A DNA stretch of 54,654 nucleotides from positions 1 to 54,654 of the forward strand of contig JAPYUP010000009.1 in NCBI GenBank assembly GCA_029940695.1, given 5' to 3'. The position numbers were made by a program, and so were the translations under genes. The notes under the pieces are model-generated. The model searched no databases and was not told where the DNA came from. It saw only the letters and a program-made list of their open reading frames with translations. The stretch's first letter is position 1, and every line of letters starts with the position of its first letter. Below, piece after piece: positions 40,644-50,348 of this stretch. Source of the stretch: Candidatus Thalassarchaeaceae archaeon (GTDB taxonomy: Archaea; Thermoplasmatota; Poseidoniia; Poseidoniales; Thalassarchaeaceae).

Positions 40644-41126
40644 TCACTCACCGCCCCATCTGGTCCCGTCGACCCCCAAGTGTGAACTGATTTCACCCAA
40701 GCGCACGAACTTGTTGGGAAACTTGCGCTCGATGTTCGCGGTGTCGCCCCACGCGTGTTCGTCTGGTAGCTCGTCGCCGGATAGGTTGGACGGTGTGCCA
40801 ATCATGACGCGCAGGTCCCTCAGTGCGCCTCGACCGCTGCTGTTCTTTTGATATGGGAGCATTCCACGAACGGTCCGCTTGATTATCTTGTCAGGCATCC
40901 TAGGGAAGAATGGGCCCTTCCTTGGGTGGTTGAGATTGTACTTCGCCCTATAGTCGCTGAGCACCATAGCTCTAGGGCCGGATACGATGGCCTCCTCAGC
41001 GTTGATGACGATGACGCGCTGCTGCTTGCCTGACTTACGAGCTGAGATCATCTCCTTTGCAACTTGGCTAGCTAGACGCCCCAAGACTTTGTCCTTGGCA
41101 TCATAGACGGTGGTCGAATCAGCCAA
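40644..41126 (-). CDS. rpl13: Large ribosomal subunit protein uL13
   Basis: 160 residues with a TTG start. uL13 signatures: VLGRLASQVAKEMI, VIVINAEEAIVSGPR, HPRKGPFFPRMPDKIIKRTVRGMLPYQKNSSGRGAL. It overlaps the eL18 stop by 8 bases, so translation is probably coupled and the TTG is used. Confidence 0.95.
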   Translation of the reverse strand: MADSTTVYDAKDKVLGRLASQVAKEMISARKSGKQQRVIVINAEEAIVSGPRAMVLSDYRAKYNLNHPRKGPFFPRMPDKIIKRTVRGMLPYQKNSSGRGALRDLRVMIGTPSNLSGDELPDEHAWGDTANIERKFPNKFVRLGEISSHLGVDGTRWGGE

Positions 41127-41484
41127 GGATTCTCACCCCCCCACCATTGGGATTCTCTTCCATGAGCTCGCGGATGCTGAGGGTCCTGCCACCGGAGGCC
41201 TCTATCTTGGTTCTGGCTCCGCTGCTGAAGCTGTACGCTGCGACCGTCTGCCCTGTATTGATTTCGCCACTGCCGAGGACCTTGCCAGGAACAAGGAGCG
41301 TGTCCTTCTCGGCGGCGTGCCTAGAGAGGTGGCTCAGGTTTGGCTCAGCCCAGTTCTTGCGGCTCGATTCGAGCCTACGTGCTATGTCGCGCCACAGCGC
41401 GGAACCGGTCGACCTGCTTTGGTCTCTCAAATCATCGATTAGCGCCACCAGAGCCTGATTGGACTTACTGGTGGTTTTACTCAC
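41119..41484 (-). CDS. rpl18e: Large ribosomal subunit protein eL18
   Basis: 121 residues with a GTG start at 41484; the frame is open to 41607 but the GTG gives the normal eL18 length and begins right before SKTTSKSNQALVALIDDLR. Other signatures: WRDIARRLE, VNLSHLSRHA-like, LVPGKVLGSGEI and VAAYSFSSGARTKIEASGG. eL18 occurs only in archaea and eukaryotes. First gene of the eL18-uL13-uS9-rpoN operon. Confidence 0.93.
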   Translation of the reverse strand: MSKTTSKSNQALVALIDDLRDQSRSTGSALWRDIARRLESSRKNWAEPNLSHLSRHAAEKDTLLVPGKVLGSGEINTGQTVAAYSFSSGARTKIEASGGRTLSIRELMEENPNGGGVRILG

Positions 41485-41607
41485 AGCAATCGCTCTCCTT
41501 GGATGGGTAGCGCGGCCACCCGAGTCGGTGTTATGAATCCTACGGGACGCCCCAGAGGGGCGACTGGGCTCATCCGAGAAGAGCGGGCACCCTGCCCCCG
41601 CAGTCAA

Positions 41608-44600
41608 TCAGATTCTGAAACCTTCATCATCAACCGAATCGTCGATCCCTGCAAACCTGAGCTGGCCCTCGGAATCCACGAACTGGCCTGCCTTAGTGGC
41701 AGACTCGTAGAGCTTGGACTCGGTGGACGCAGTCCTCGAGAGCATGCTGGCTCCCAACGCGTTGTTCATACGGCCAATGATTGATTGGAAGACTTGGATG
41801 GAACGGTCCCGCTGGCCTGACCCGATGTCGTGGTCCGAGTACCTAGCCTCCTCGAATAACGAGAAGAAGAGGTCGAGTTCTTCTGGCGGTAGGACCCCCC
41901 CGAGCATGTTGTAGATGACGTCCTCGAATTCCCTAGTGGTCTCGAAGACCTTCTTCATGGCCCCTCTCGATCTGAAGTACTTGATTAGGTCCTTGTAGCA
42001 TTTGAAAATAGTCTCGATGTAGTCGTTGGAGGCCTTCAAGGACATCAGGGAATCGGTCAGTATGCCCCTTAGGATCTCAATCTTGCGACGTTCGCGGTAA
42101 TTCTGGTACATTATCGCGCTAACTAGCAGCAGAGCTGCTGACGCGATACCGGAGAATACTATCACTTGGGTCGTTAGGAAATTTGCTCTTTCATCCACAA
42201 TGGGGTCGCCTAGGAAGACGATCGGGGTGCTGTTGAGGTACTGCTCAACGAAGAATGGGCGATTGGCGTCTGCCGACTGGAAGTGTACAAGAATGCGCCA
42301 TTTGCCATCGACAGCCACGATGTCGGTTCCCTCTCCTGGCACCACGGTAGCGGTGTAAGGTAGTGTGAAGTTAGCAGAGCCGCGCTCGTTCGTAGTTACT
42401 ATGCGGACTTCGTAGGTAGCCCATCCAGAACCGTTCCAGTACTGGATGATGAAGTCGACTCTCTGGCCCTCGACGACTAGGTCGAGCCTGTCCCGCCAGA
42501 TAGTGACCTCGCCTTCGATGACGTCCCCGTCTTGATATCCAAGAGGACTAGCCCAGTGCTCTTTCAGGAGGATGTCAATCTTGCTCCTGACGAGGATCTC
42601 GATGTCCATATGAGACCCGTTGACCACAGGGTTCGCCTCAGCCCTGCAACCCCCGGGAATCTCCCTGTCAGGCTCATAGGCGACCCTGATGGTTCTGAAA
42701 CCCTCGAGCTGGTTTCCGCTTGGTTCGACGCCCCGCCTGCTTGGGTTGTCATCGGGATCGGCGGAGTACCACTCGAACTGGCCGGTTCCATCGGTCGTAA
42801 TCGCGGTCGCGACCGGACGAGTGTTGATAGTGGGGTCGAGGTAGATGTTGAGGCACTTGCCGCCAATCGGTTTGCCGTTGGTCTGGCTCAGCTTGGCGTT
42901 GATGTGGAAGGCCTCCTTGAGGTAGAGAATCTCAAAGGTGGATCCGTTCGGGAAGGTGTAGGTGATGTAATCCGACCTGAAGGGACCGACCTCGGAGACC
43001 ACCACGCTCGAGTTCGAGAACACTGGGAAGAGTTTCGTAACGCTGGCATTGTGGTAGCGATACCGGTCGTTGTTCTCGTACGAGTTGAACTCGACCCTGA
43101 CCTTAGCCTGTCCAGCCTCCACGCCGGAGAGGGGACAGATGATCTCGAAGAAGCCGTTTTCGTCCGAGATGCCAGGGATGCAGGACGAAATTCCTCTATT
43201 GCCGGTGTCCATCTCGTACGTCACCCGAATAATCCTGTTCGAGAGGTTGCCTCCCAACTCATCGAGGAGCTGTCCGGTGACTATCATGGGCTTTTCGATG
43301 GGCTGCCCGGTATTCGGATCGATCTCAGAGGTGTAGACTATCTGTTCGTCGACTTTGAGGCTGGTCCTGCCAATTAGGCTGAAGCCGTCGACCTGGAACT
43401 GCATGACCTTCCTGAAGTGATCGCTGTTCTGGATAGTGACGCATGGGTCCCACGCGCCAGACGTAGCCAGCATGTCGCTGTTCAGAGGTTCGCAACCCTC
43501 GTGAGGAAGGTTCTCCTCGAACCTGAGAATGACATTGACGGGCCCGAAGCCATCTGGGAGGAAGGAGAACGGGTCGTCTCTGAGTAGTTGGGGGTCCAGT
43601 GTCTTCTCATGATGGATTGTGCCCGCGACCGGGCACAGGGTATCTACAATCTGCCTATACGTCCTGTCCTCGAAGTCTATGCCCTCGAGAATGATTGAGA
43701 CGTTTCCCCCAAGCTCTCCGCAGCCGGAGAGCGCTTGGCCGAGGTCCTTCTCGAAAGCGGTTCTGTTATCGTCGGTGACTTGGGCGGTGAACTCCCAGAT
43801 GTCACCGCTCGACCTGATGTTCGGGGTGGTGCTAACGATGCTAATGTACGTACGCGATACGACCCACAGGTGTATCTGCGCGGAGTTGCCCTGCCTGAAG
43901 ACGTCACCGAGGTAGGAGAAACCGAGAGTGAAGTTACCGAGATCGTGAAGGCCGTCGATGGTCAGATTGACCCTGAAGACCCCGTTGTTGTCGGTGATGG
44001 AAATGCCGCTTGAACCATCAGCAGACCAAGTGTAGTTCACTGGGACCTCCCTGACTGGTTGGTAGGCGTTGTCGATCAGTCGTGCCTCCACGGATGTGTT
44101 TTGCCCGCGATAGAGGCGTGGAACGGTGTTTAGCTGGAAGTCCGTCGTACCAATCACAGTCACGTTCGCATACGCACCCGTGGCTGCTAGGGAGGCTGAC
44201 TGGTTACCCGTGAAGTAGTAGTCGGACATGGTGAAGTCTGCCTTGACGCCGAATGTGCCAGCGGGATAATGGGAGTACCAAGTCCAGTTGTAATCGAACC
44301 TTGCCTCCCCTTCAATCATACTCGGTCTTCGAGAGTAGGCCGTCTCCAAGCTTCCGGCGAAGACTCCGTTCTTATCTACGTCCACTTGCAGGGCCAATGA
44401 GTCCTGAGCCCACGGGAAGAGTGTCCTGTTCCAAACAGAGCCGACGACCCTGAACGTCTCACCTGTGAACATCTCGGGGACTATCTCGCACCTGATTTCG
44501 CTATTAGGATCCAACGGATTGACCGGCCCGCAGGGTGGGGAGTCGAAATCCGCTCCGTTCTGCATAGCAATAGTCCAATGAGTTCCGTTTGAGTCGAGGA

Positions 44601-47600
44601 AGGGCATGAGGCTGCCTCCCGCTATGCCAGCGAGTCCCTGAGGTGTGCCGTCCCAGAGGATGGGGTATGGCTTGCCGAGGCTCGCCTCAGTGTAGACCAG
44701 CCCAGCATTCTCCAAGGATGGGGCGTGGAATAGAGCTCGCCATGCACCGAAGGAGGAGCCTGTGAACTGGGTCCCGTCCCAGAAGTAGACGGGCCTGAAG
44801 GATGATACTATCAACTCTGCTTCTACGTACATGCGATGCATCGAGCGAATGAAGAAAGAATCCGTCTTGGAGCCCTCGAGAAATGGCCACGGCCACTCTT
44901 GACCGAGGTCTGGCCTCGAGAATCCAGTGAAGCTGTAGTCGCCTACTGGAAGACTTGTGTTAGAGTAGACGTATGGTCCCAAAACGGTGTGCCGCTTCGA
45001 AACATTATCCCAGACTATCTCCTCATACCCACCCGTCGGTATGCCGGGTCCGTTGTCCATGGTCGAGTTCCATTGCACCTGCTTCCAGATTCCCTGAGTG
45101 CCACTGGTCTGGACGAATGAGAGGGACACCCAGCCACCTGAATCGGCCCGGTACCCATATCCGTAGCCATCGTAGACAGTGGGATGAGTGGTGTTGCCGA
45201 AGAGGCCTCCGTTGACGGTGAAGGAGACGGGCGCGTGTATCAGCCTGTTGTCGAATATCCCTCGCTCGTAGTCGGCCGTGTAATGGACCTTGAAGTCGAG
45301 CTTGAGGGGTTGTTCGTCGGACCTGAACCTTTGACCGGCAACGAATCCGACGGTAGTGTTGGCCCTGACCTCGACGGGGAATTTGTCGGTGACGCTGTAG
45401 TTGTGGAGGAACATCTCGGTGACCTCCGCATAGACATTGTAAGTCGTGTTCGGGCCGACGCTCAGGTCCTCTGGGAAGAGGAACTGCCCGACGATGAACC
45501 TGCCGATATCGTCTGTGAGCACGTCTACCGTCTCGAGTGCGGTTGTCATGTTCCTCGTGTATTCAATATGAACCTGGACTGGTATCTGAGGTGCTGGAAC
45601 GAACGATGAGGTGTCGATATCCAGCCAGTACACGGAACCGTTGAATATCGCCGGCCTGTTCTGGTCCAGCCATAACACGGGTTGCGTAGTCAAAGTGATT
45701 CGGGTGGCGATCTTGTCATCGTCATCGAGATAGCCATCGTTGTCCGAGTCCCAGTCAGAGCTGCCTCCGTCAAACTCCTCGAACTTGTTGTCAGCATTGG
45801 GTTGGTTCCCGATGGAAGGGTCGTTCCAATCGAGGTCAAGCCTGCCGTCGGAGTCGTCGTCCATATCGATTGCGTCTGGGCCGGTGGTGTTGTTCGTTGG
45901 GTTGGCGATGCCGAAGCCATCGCCGAAGTCATCGTGGTCCCACGGATTGGTAGATTCCTTGTCGAACCTAGAAGGCCATAGCATGACCTCGTCCTCATCC
46001 TTCATTCCATCAGCATCGTCGTCATCATCGATGTCGTCTCGAATACCGTCGTTGTCGTGGTCCCACGCTGAGACTAGCGGTACTGTGAATTGCAACTCGA
46101 GGCTGTTGGGAATTCCGTCCCCGTCCCAGTCGTCGTCGGCCCAGTTGAGGACGCCGTCGTTGTCGTGGTCCCACGTTCTCTGCTCCTCGCCGGTGAAGCA
46201 ACCCTCGTACTCCTCTTGAACGGCATCTGGTTGACCGTTGTTATCGTCGTCATAGTCCTCGCCGTCGGGGACGCCGTCGTTGTCGTTGTCGACGTCGTAG
46301 TATTCCGGGAACATCAAGCCCTGCCCCAGCACGCCCTTGTCCCAAACCGCTTGGTACCACCCGTCCCCATCGGGGTCGGTGTCCAAGCCGTCGTCGTCCG
46401 CGTCCTCGCAGTTTGTGCCGGTGAAGTAGTAGGGCTCGTATACTCCATGGAGCTCCCAATCGTCGTCGTCGAAGTCGTCGTTGAGATCGACCTCGAAGTA
46501 GTCCCAAAGGCCGTCGTTGTCATCGTCGACGTCGTAGTGATCGTACACCATGTCCCAATCGTCGTCGAGGTCGTTGGTGTTGTTGAACATGCAACTCGGT
46601 GTGAAGGAGAAGGCCGGCATAGGTTGCCCGCAGTCGATGTCAGGGTCCTCGAAGTCGTCCAGCCTGTCCGCGACCTCGTCGGGAAACAGGTTGCCGTTGG
46701 TGTCTGAGTTCCAGCTGAATAGACCACGGTTCAGTCCGACGTAGGCAATCCACAGGTCTCGGTTGTTCTTGATTTCGTTGTAAGAAACTGCAGCGGATGG
46801 GGCGGGGTTGCTGCCCGGGTCGAAGGTGAACCAGAAGCAGTTGCTATCGCAATCGTTCGCTCCCTGGGAGTTGCCTCCATCGTAAGCGCCATCATCGTGC
46901 TGTGAGTCGGGCCTGGAGCTGTAGGGCACGGTGAAGAGGTTCTGGTTGGCATAGGTGGGGGTCAATATGGGGTACCCGAACAGCCAAGCGTAGTCCAGGC
47001 CGCAGGCGCGCTCGATTCCAGGACCGATGTAGAGGATGGGGAACAGGGTGGTGCCGCACGAGTTGCCATCGAAGGTTCCGCCCATCTTGATGTCGTTGAT
47101 ATCGAGCACGCCGTCGTTGCCCTCGTCTTGATCCCACCAGTCAGGCAGTCCATCCCCGTCCTGATCGACGTCGATGCCATTGACTAGCGAGTCACCGTCG
47201 GTGTCGATGTCGAAGAAATTGTTACCGTTGTACGGACTCCACCTCATTATGAGGTACCAGTAGAACTCCGGTACCTTGCCGTTAATCCGAGGGAATGAGA
47301 GGTCTCCCGAGTAGCCGTTGAAATTCAGCAGGAAGTTGTTGTCCTCGTTGAACGGGTTGAATCCCCATGTCATGTTCCAGTAGTAGGAGTAAGCGACGTC
47401 GTCGGGGTATGGGCGGAGTTGGCTGCCGTCCTCAGAGCCATCGATTGCCTCGCCGTCGTCCTGTGGGTAGTTCCAACCGCCGTTGAACGGGTCGGTGTTG
47501 TCCGAGTCGACGAAGCCACAGTTGCCGTCATCGGGATCGTAGTAGTCGTTGATGCCATCGTTGTCGTCGTCCCAGTCCTCGTCATTCTGCAGTCCGTCCC

Positions 47601-49398
47601 CGTCGATGTCCGTGTCGAGGTCGTTGGTGCCGTCGTCACGGTACTTAGAGCCGTTCAGCTCGTGCAGGTCGGCATCGTTGTCCAAGTCGCAGTCAGGGTC
47701 TATGTCCAGCCAATCGAGGATGCCGTCGTTGTCGTCGTCGACGTCGACCCAGTTGTTTATTCCATCGCCGTCCCAGTCGTTGAAGCCGGTGTACGACTTC
47801 CTCCATAGGAAGCAGTTGTCACTCGGGTCGATGGGGTTGGGGTTGTCGATGCTGGGGCAGTCCCAAGTCTCAACCTCAGCCGTCGAGTTTAGGGGGAAGG
47901 GGTCCGCTTCGTTCTCAATCCCATCGTTGTCGGAGTCCCAAGGGACGTCGGAGCTGTCAATCGCCCAACGAGTGGGGTTGTCGGGGTATTCCGTACCACC
48001 CATGTCGGTGTCCAGCCAGTCCCAGACCAAGTCGTAGTCCTTATCGATCGGCCTGAACCGATCGTCGTCCAAGTCACCATCGTAGTCAATCTCGCAGTCC
48101 GTGCCGGGGGTCTGGAAATCCAATGATGCGATGGGGTAATCGCCTTGGCCGTCGTTGTTGGTATCAATCTGGTGGCAGGTGTCTGGAATGCCATCGTTGT
48201 CGTCGTCGACGTCATACATGTCGGCTAGACCGTCGTTGTCGTCGTCCGTGTCCGAGGAGTCAGGGGATCCGTCACCGTCGTTGTCCGGATCTAGGAAGTT
48301 GGGGATTCCGTCACCATCGAGATCTCCGTCGTAGATTACAGTGAAGCTCTGGTTCCTAGGATGGTTGAGTGCCTCGAGTGCGACGTAGTCCAATCCGTCG
48401 ACGTAATCCGAGTAATCTGAGTGGGACCATACTCTCCAGTCATCCCACATTATTCCCTCGGCACTGTCCATCCTGATTACGGGGTCGTCGTACCTCCAAG
48501 GGTGGATGTCGTCGATATCGTTCAATCCATCTCCGTCATCATCTAGGTCAAAGTAGTCCTGCAGGCCATCAGAGTCGAAGTCGCAGGGCCAGGTGAACTG
48601 GTCAATGCGGCCGTCGTTGTCATCGTCCTCATCGTAGGAGCCCCTGCCCGTGCCGTCAATATCTTCATCGGGAACGCCGTCGTTGTCGTGGTCCATGGGG
48701 TTCTGGTCGACCCTGTATCCAGAACCGACTGCGCCTCCGGTCCATGGGTGGATCACGGACGTGACGACGTAGCGGTCCATGCTTACATTACGGGGGTCGA
48801 TTCCCTGCGTGTAGTCGATTGGCCCCTCAAGGATGCCGTCGTTGTCGTCGTCCCAGTCGAACTCGTCCAGAACTCCGTCGTTGTCGTGGTCATGGGGGTC
48901 GGTCCCGTAGCAGCCATCGAACCGCTCGATCAGGTCGTTAATTCCGTCGTTGTCGTCGTCGAGGTCGTTCAGGTCGTCGATGCCGTCGTTGTCGTGGTCT
49001 TCGGTGTTGGTCTCCTCGAGGAAGAATCCGTAACTCGGATCGAGGGTGAGGGCTGACAGATCGGAAATCTTGCCGTAATATGACGCCGGATCGTGGTAGA
49101 ACGGGTCCTGGAACGCCGCCTCTTGGAATGGGTTGGTCGCTGCAGGTTGGTTATGGTTGGTTCCTTGAGTAGGGCCCGAGACCTGATTGAGTTGCTGATA
49201 GGCTGTTCTCTTGGGAATTTTTTCTAGGCCGGTCTCGGTCGTGCCTTCGTCATCTTCCCCTAGGAAAAACAGCAGTTGCGCACTGAGCATCATCAAGGCG
49301 ACCATGAAGATTGCTGGCAGTTGCCCCCGTGTCCCATCGCTTGTGTCTCGTATCGGCATTGTATCCCTGCTTGCTCTCGGGGAGAGTGTCTCGGCCAA
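41608..49398 (-). CDS. Giant surface protein: TSP3 Ca-binding array, Ig-like domains, DUF4129-like tail
   Basis: 2596 residues. An N-terminal hydrophobic helix (about 29-46) acts as signal/anchor. Residues about 110-1235 hold dozens of thrombospondin-type-3 Ca-binding motifs (DxDxDG, commonly DNDNDG and DDDNDGI), interrupted near 640-900 by Asn/aromatic-rich stretches. Residues about 1240-2390 are beta-rich and look like successive Ig/carboxypeptidase-regulatory folds (for example NTTYNVYAEVTEM). One membrane helix (about 2410-2430) leads to a cytoplasmic part (2440-2535) with ASNDYIETIFKCYKDLIKYF, TTREFEDVIYNML and LFFSLFEEARYSDHDI, the layout of DUF4129 tails of transglutaminase-like proteins. 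A Ca-dependent stalk or adhesin is inferred. An ATG at 49359 is an alternative start. Confidence 0.85.
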   Translation of the reverse strand: MAETLSPRASRDTMPIRDTSDGTRGQLPAIFMVALMMLSAQLLFFLGEDDEGTTETGLEKIPKRTAYQQLNQVSGPTQGTNHNQPAATNPFQEAAFQDPFYHDPASYYGKISDLSALTLDPSYGFFLEETNTEDHDNDGIDDLNDLDDDNDGINDLIERFDGCYGTDPHDHDNDGVLDEFDWDDDNDGILEGPIDYTQGIDPRNVSMDRYVVTSVIHPWTGGAVGSGYRVDQNPMDHDNDGVPDEDIDGTGRGSYDEDDDNDGRIDQFTWPCDFDSDGLQDYFDLDDDGDGLNDIDDIHPWRYDDPVIRMDSAEGIMWDDWRVWSHSDYSDYVDGLDYVALEALNHPRNQSFTVIYDGDLDGDGIPNFLDPDNDGDGSPDSSDTDDDNDGLADMYDVDDDNDGIPDTCHQIDTNNDGQGDYPIASLDFQTPGTDCEIDYDGDLDDDRFRPIDKDYDLVWDWLDTDMGGTEYPDNPTRWAIDSSDVPWDSDNDGIENEADPFPLNSTAEVETWDCPSIDNPNPIDPSDNCFLWRKSYTGFNDWDGDGINNWVDVDDDNDGILDWLDIDPDCDLDNDADLHELNGSKYRDDGTNDLDTDIDGDGLQNDEDWDDDNDGINDYYDPDDGNCGFVDSDNTDPFNGGWNYPQDDGEAIDGSEDGSQLRPYPDDVAYSYYWNMTWGFNPFNEDNNFLLNFNGYSGDLSFPRINGKVPEFYWYLIMRWSPYNGNNFFDIDTDGDSLVNGIDVDQDGDGLPDWWDQDEGNDGVLDINDIKMGGTFDGNSCGTTLFPILYIGPGIERACGLDYAWLFGYPILTPTYANQNLFTVPYSSRPDSQHDDGAYDGGNSQGANDCDSNCFWFTFDPGSNPAPSAAVSYNEIKNNRDLWIAYVGLNRGLFSWNSDTNGNLFPDEVADRLDDFEDPDIDCGQPMPAFSFTPSCMFNNTNDLDDDWDMVYDHYDVDDDNDGLWDYFEVDLNDDFDDDDWELHGVYEPYYFTGTNCEDADDDGLDTDPDGDGWYQAVWDKGVLGQGLMFPEYYDVDNDNDGVPDGEDYDDDNNGQPDAVQEEYEGCFTGEEQRTWDHDNDGVLNWADDDWDGDGIPNSLELQFTVPLVSAWDHDNDGIRDDIDDDDDADGMKDEDEVMLWPSRFDKESTNPWDHDDFGDGFGIANPTNNTTGPDAIDMDDDSDGRLDLDWNDPSIGNQPNADNKFEEFDGGSSDWDSDNDGYLDDDDKIATRITLTTQPVLWLDQNRPAIFNGSVYWLDIDTSSFVPAPQIPVQVHIEYTRNMTTALETVDVLTDDIGRFIVGQFLFPEDLSVGPNTTYNVYAEVTEMFLHNYSVTDKFPVEVRANTTVGFVAGQRFRSDEQPLKLDFKVHYTADYERGIFDNRLIHAPVSFTVNGGLFGNTTHPTVYDGYGYGYRADSGGWVSLSFVQTSGTQGIWKQVQWNSTMDNGPGIPTGGYEEIVWDNVSKRHTVLGPYVYSNTSLPVGDYSFTGFSRPDLGQEWPWPFLEGSKTDSFFIRSMHRMYVEAELIVSSFRPVYFWDGTQFTGSSFGAWRALFHAPSLENAGLVYTEASLGKPYPILWDGTPQGLAGIAGGSLMPFLDSNGTHWTIAMQNGADFDSPPCGPVNPLDPNSEIRCEIVPEMFTGETFRVVGSVWNRTLFPWAQDSLALQVDVDKNGVFAGSLETAYSRRPSMIEGEARFDYNWTWYSHYPAGTFGVKADFTMSDYYFTGNQSASLAATGAYANVTVIGTTDFQLNTVPRLYRGQNTSVEARLIDNAYQPVREVPVNYTWSADGSSGISITDNNGVFRVNLTIDGLHDLGNFTLGFSYLGDVFRQGNSAQIHLWVVSRTYISIVSTTPNIRSSGDIWEFTAQVTDDNRTAFEKDLGQALSGCGELGGNVSIILEGIDFEDRTYRQIVDTLCPVAGTIHHEKTLDPQLLRDDPFSFLPDGFGPVNVILRFEENLPHEGCEPLNSDMLATSGAWDPCVTIQNSDHFRKVMQFQVDGFSLIGRTSLKVDEQIVYTSEIDPNTGQPIEKPMIVTGQLLDELGGNLSNRIIRVTYEMDTGNRGISSCIPGISDENGFFEIICPLSGVEAGQAKVRVEFNSYENNDRYRYHNASVTKLFPVFSNSSVVVSEVGPFRSDYITYTFPNGSTFEILYLKEAFHINAKLSQTNGKPIGGKCLNIYLDPTINTRPVATAITTDGTGQFEWYSADPDDNPSRRGVEPSGNQLEGFRTIRVAYEPDREIPGGCRAEANPVVNGSHMDIEILVRSKIDILLKEHWASPLGYQDGDVIEGEVTIWRDRLDLVVEGQRVDFIIQYWNGSGWATYEVRIVTTNERGSANFTLPYTATVVPGEGTDIVAVDGKWRILVHFQSADANRPFFVEQYLNSTPIVFLGDPIVDERANFLTTQVIVFSGIASAALLLVSAIMYQNYRERRKIEILRGILTDSLMSLKASNDYIETIFKCYKDLIKYFRSRGAMKKVFETTREFEDVIYNMLGGVLPPEELDLFFSLFEEARYSDHDIGSGQRDRSIQVFQSIIGRMNNALGASMLSRTASTESKLYESATKAGQFVDSEGQLRFAGIDDSVDDEGFRI
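45700..49020 (-). repeat. Degenerate GTC/GTT trinucleotide array from TSP3 codons
   Basis: Strings such as CCGTCGTTGTCGTCGTC recur many times on the plus strand because the repeated Asp/Asn/Gly motifs reuse the same codons. Blocks cluster near 45990-46300, 47490-47760, 48190-48330 and 48830-49010. Likely prone to recombination. Confidence 0.75.
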
Positions 49399-49508
49399 AT
49401 CGGCCTGCTTATCAATGGATTCCTACACATGGCCTGAATCGTATCACACAGGCTCTGTAGTATCAAGGACGGGCGGTCTACTCGGAAATGGTGCCTGCTC
49501 GGGATTCC

Positions 49509-49943
49509 CTATGCCCTGTGATACGGTGTGCCACGGTTAATCTCGGACGCCCTGTATAGTTGCTCCATCAGAACTGCGGCAGCTAGTTCGTGGGACATGG
49601 TCAAGGCAGAGAGTGATATCAGGGAGTCTGCACGATTCTTGAGGGAGTCGCTGAAGCCGTCGCTAGATCCTATGGCTAGATGGGTCGGGCCGTTATCGAG
49701 TTCCGCGGAAGAGAGCCACGAGGCGATCTCCAGACTCGTGTTCGTCTCGCCGTTCTCGTCGAGCAGGGCCAGCGAGCCGGTCAGGCCTGACAGTTTCCTC
49801 TCGTAGGCTTCTGGACCTCGGCGCTCTGGGTGAATCTCCAGACTGATGCCCCTGCCTCTGACTCTGCTCTCGTAATCGCTGACGATTGCCGCGATGGACT
49901 TGTCTTTGGGTGCTCCGTGCAGATGAACCACCACGCGTCCCAT
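49509..49943 (-). CDS. rlmH: RlmH-like 23S rRNA pseudouridine methyltransferase (SPOUT)
   Basis: 144 residues from the ATG at 49943. SPOUT fold; RlmH methylates pseudouridine 1915 of 23S rRNA. Signatures: VVVHLHGAPKDKSI at the start, a YERKLSGL-like segment, LALLDENGETNTS, THLAIGSSDGFS (the Gly-rich SAM knot), and the C-terminal LSALTMSHELAAAVLMEQLYRASEINRGTPYH, which matches the RlmH end closely. It is typical of bacteria and found in only part of the archaea. The gene is on the same strand as, and 110 bases upstream of, the giant protein. Confidence 0.88.
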   Translation of the reverse strand: MGRVVVHLHGAPKDKSIAAIVSDYESRVRGRGISLEIHPERRGPEAYERKLSGLTGSLALLDENGETNTSLEIASWLSSAELDNGPTHLAIGSSDGFSDSLKNRADSLISLSALTMSHELAAAVLMEQLYRASEINRGTPYHRA

Positions 49944-50020
49944 GTTTGTTCGTGGCGAACGCTCCACTTAGCGATTCGCAAACCATCAAGACTGTCGGCT
50001 GCGGCGTTCACTTGAGAATC

Positions 50021-50344
50021 ATGGGTTGGTCGCCGTTTAAGCGCAAGTCTGGCTCGTTCGACAACGAGCCTCACATTCGCGGATCGAGGTTGTGGATCCA
50101 AGACCTGCGGGAGGCCTGTGAGTTGTGCTTCGACAACCGTGCGGAGGGACAGAGGAGAATCAGGCAGATGCAAATCGAATGGCGGGACGCGCACGCGGAG
50201 GGTGAGGTCGATGATGCACTACTGCAAGGGCTCGACAGGCGCGCGTTCAGGCTTCTCAGAGCCGATGAATCGGAGTGGGTGAGGTGGTTGGACGAAGATG
50301 GTTTCTGGAAGCCCGGTTGGGGTAGCGGCGAGGCGGCGGAGTGA
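50021..50344 (+). CDS. Unknown small acidic/basic mixed protein
   Basis: 107 residues from the ATG at 50021; the frame upstream overlaps rlmH on the other strand. It opens MGWSPFKRKSG, has a helical middle (LREACELCFDNRAEGQRRIRQMQIEW) and ends Trp-rich (WVRWLDEDGFWKPGWG). No recognised domain, signal or membrane helix. Five bases before the next membrane-protein gene, so probably cotranscribed. Confidence 0.6.
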   Translation: MGWSPFKRKSGSFDNEPHIRGSRLWIQDLREACELCFDNRAEGQRRIRQMQIEWRDAHAEGEVDDALLQGLDRRAFRLLRADESEWVRWLDEDGFWKPGWGSGEAAE

Positions 50345-50348
50345 GGGG

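Noticed and set aside
40239-40801. Alternative frames across the ribosomal protein cluster
   Set aside because: uS9 and uL13 are unambiguous; the other frames are Arg/Ser-rich shadows.
46090-46707. 205-codon plus-strand frame rich in Val
   Set aside because: Direct antisense of the Asp-rich TSP3 codons (GAC/GTC), giving poly-Val; no real protein features.
45700-49020. CRISPR-like appearance of regularly recurring GTCGTTGTC strings
   Set aside because: Spacing is irregular, repeats are degenerate and all lie in frame within the TSP3-coding gene.
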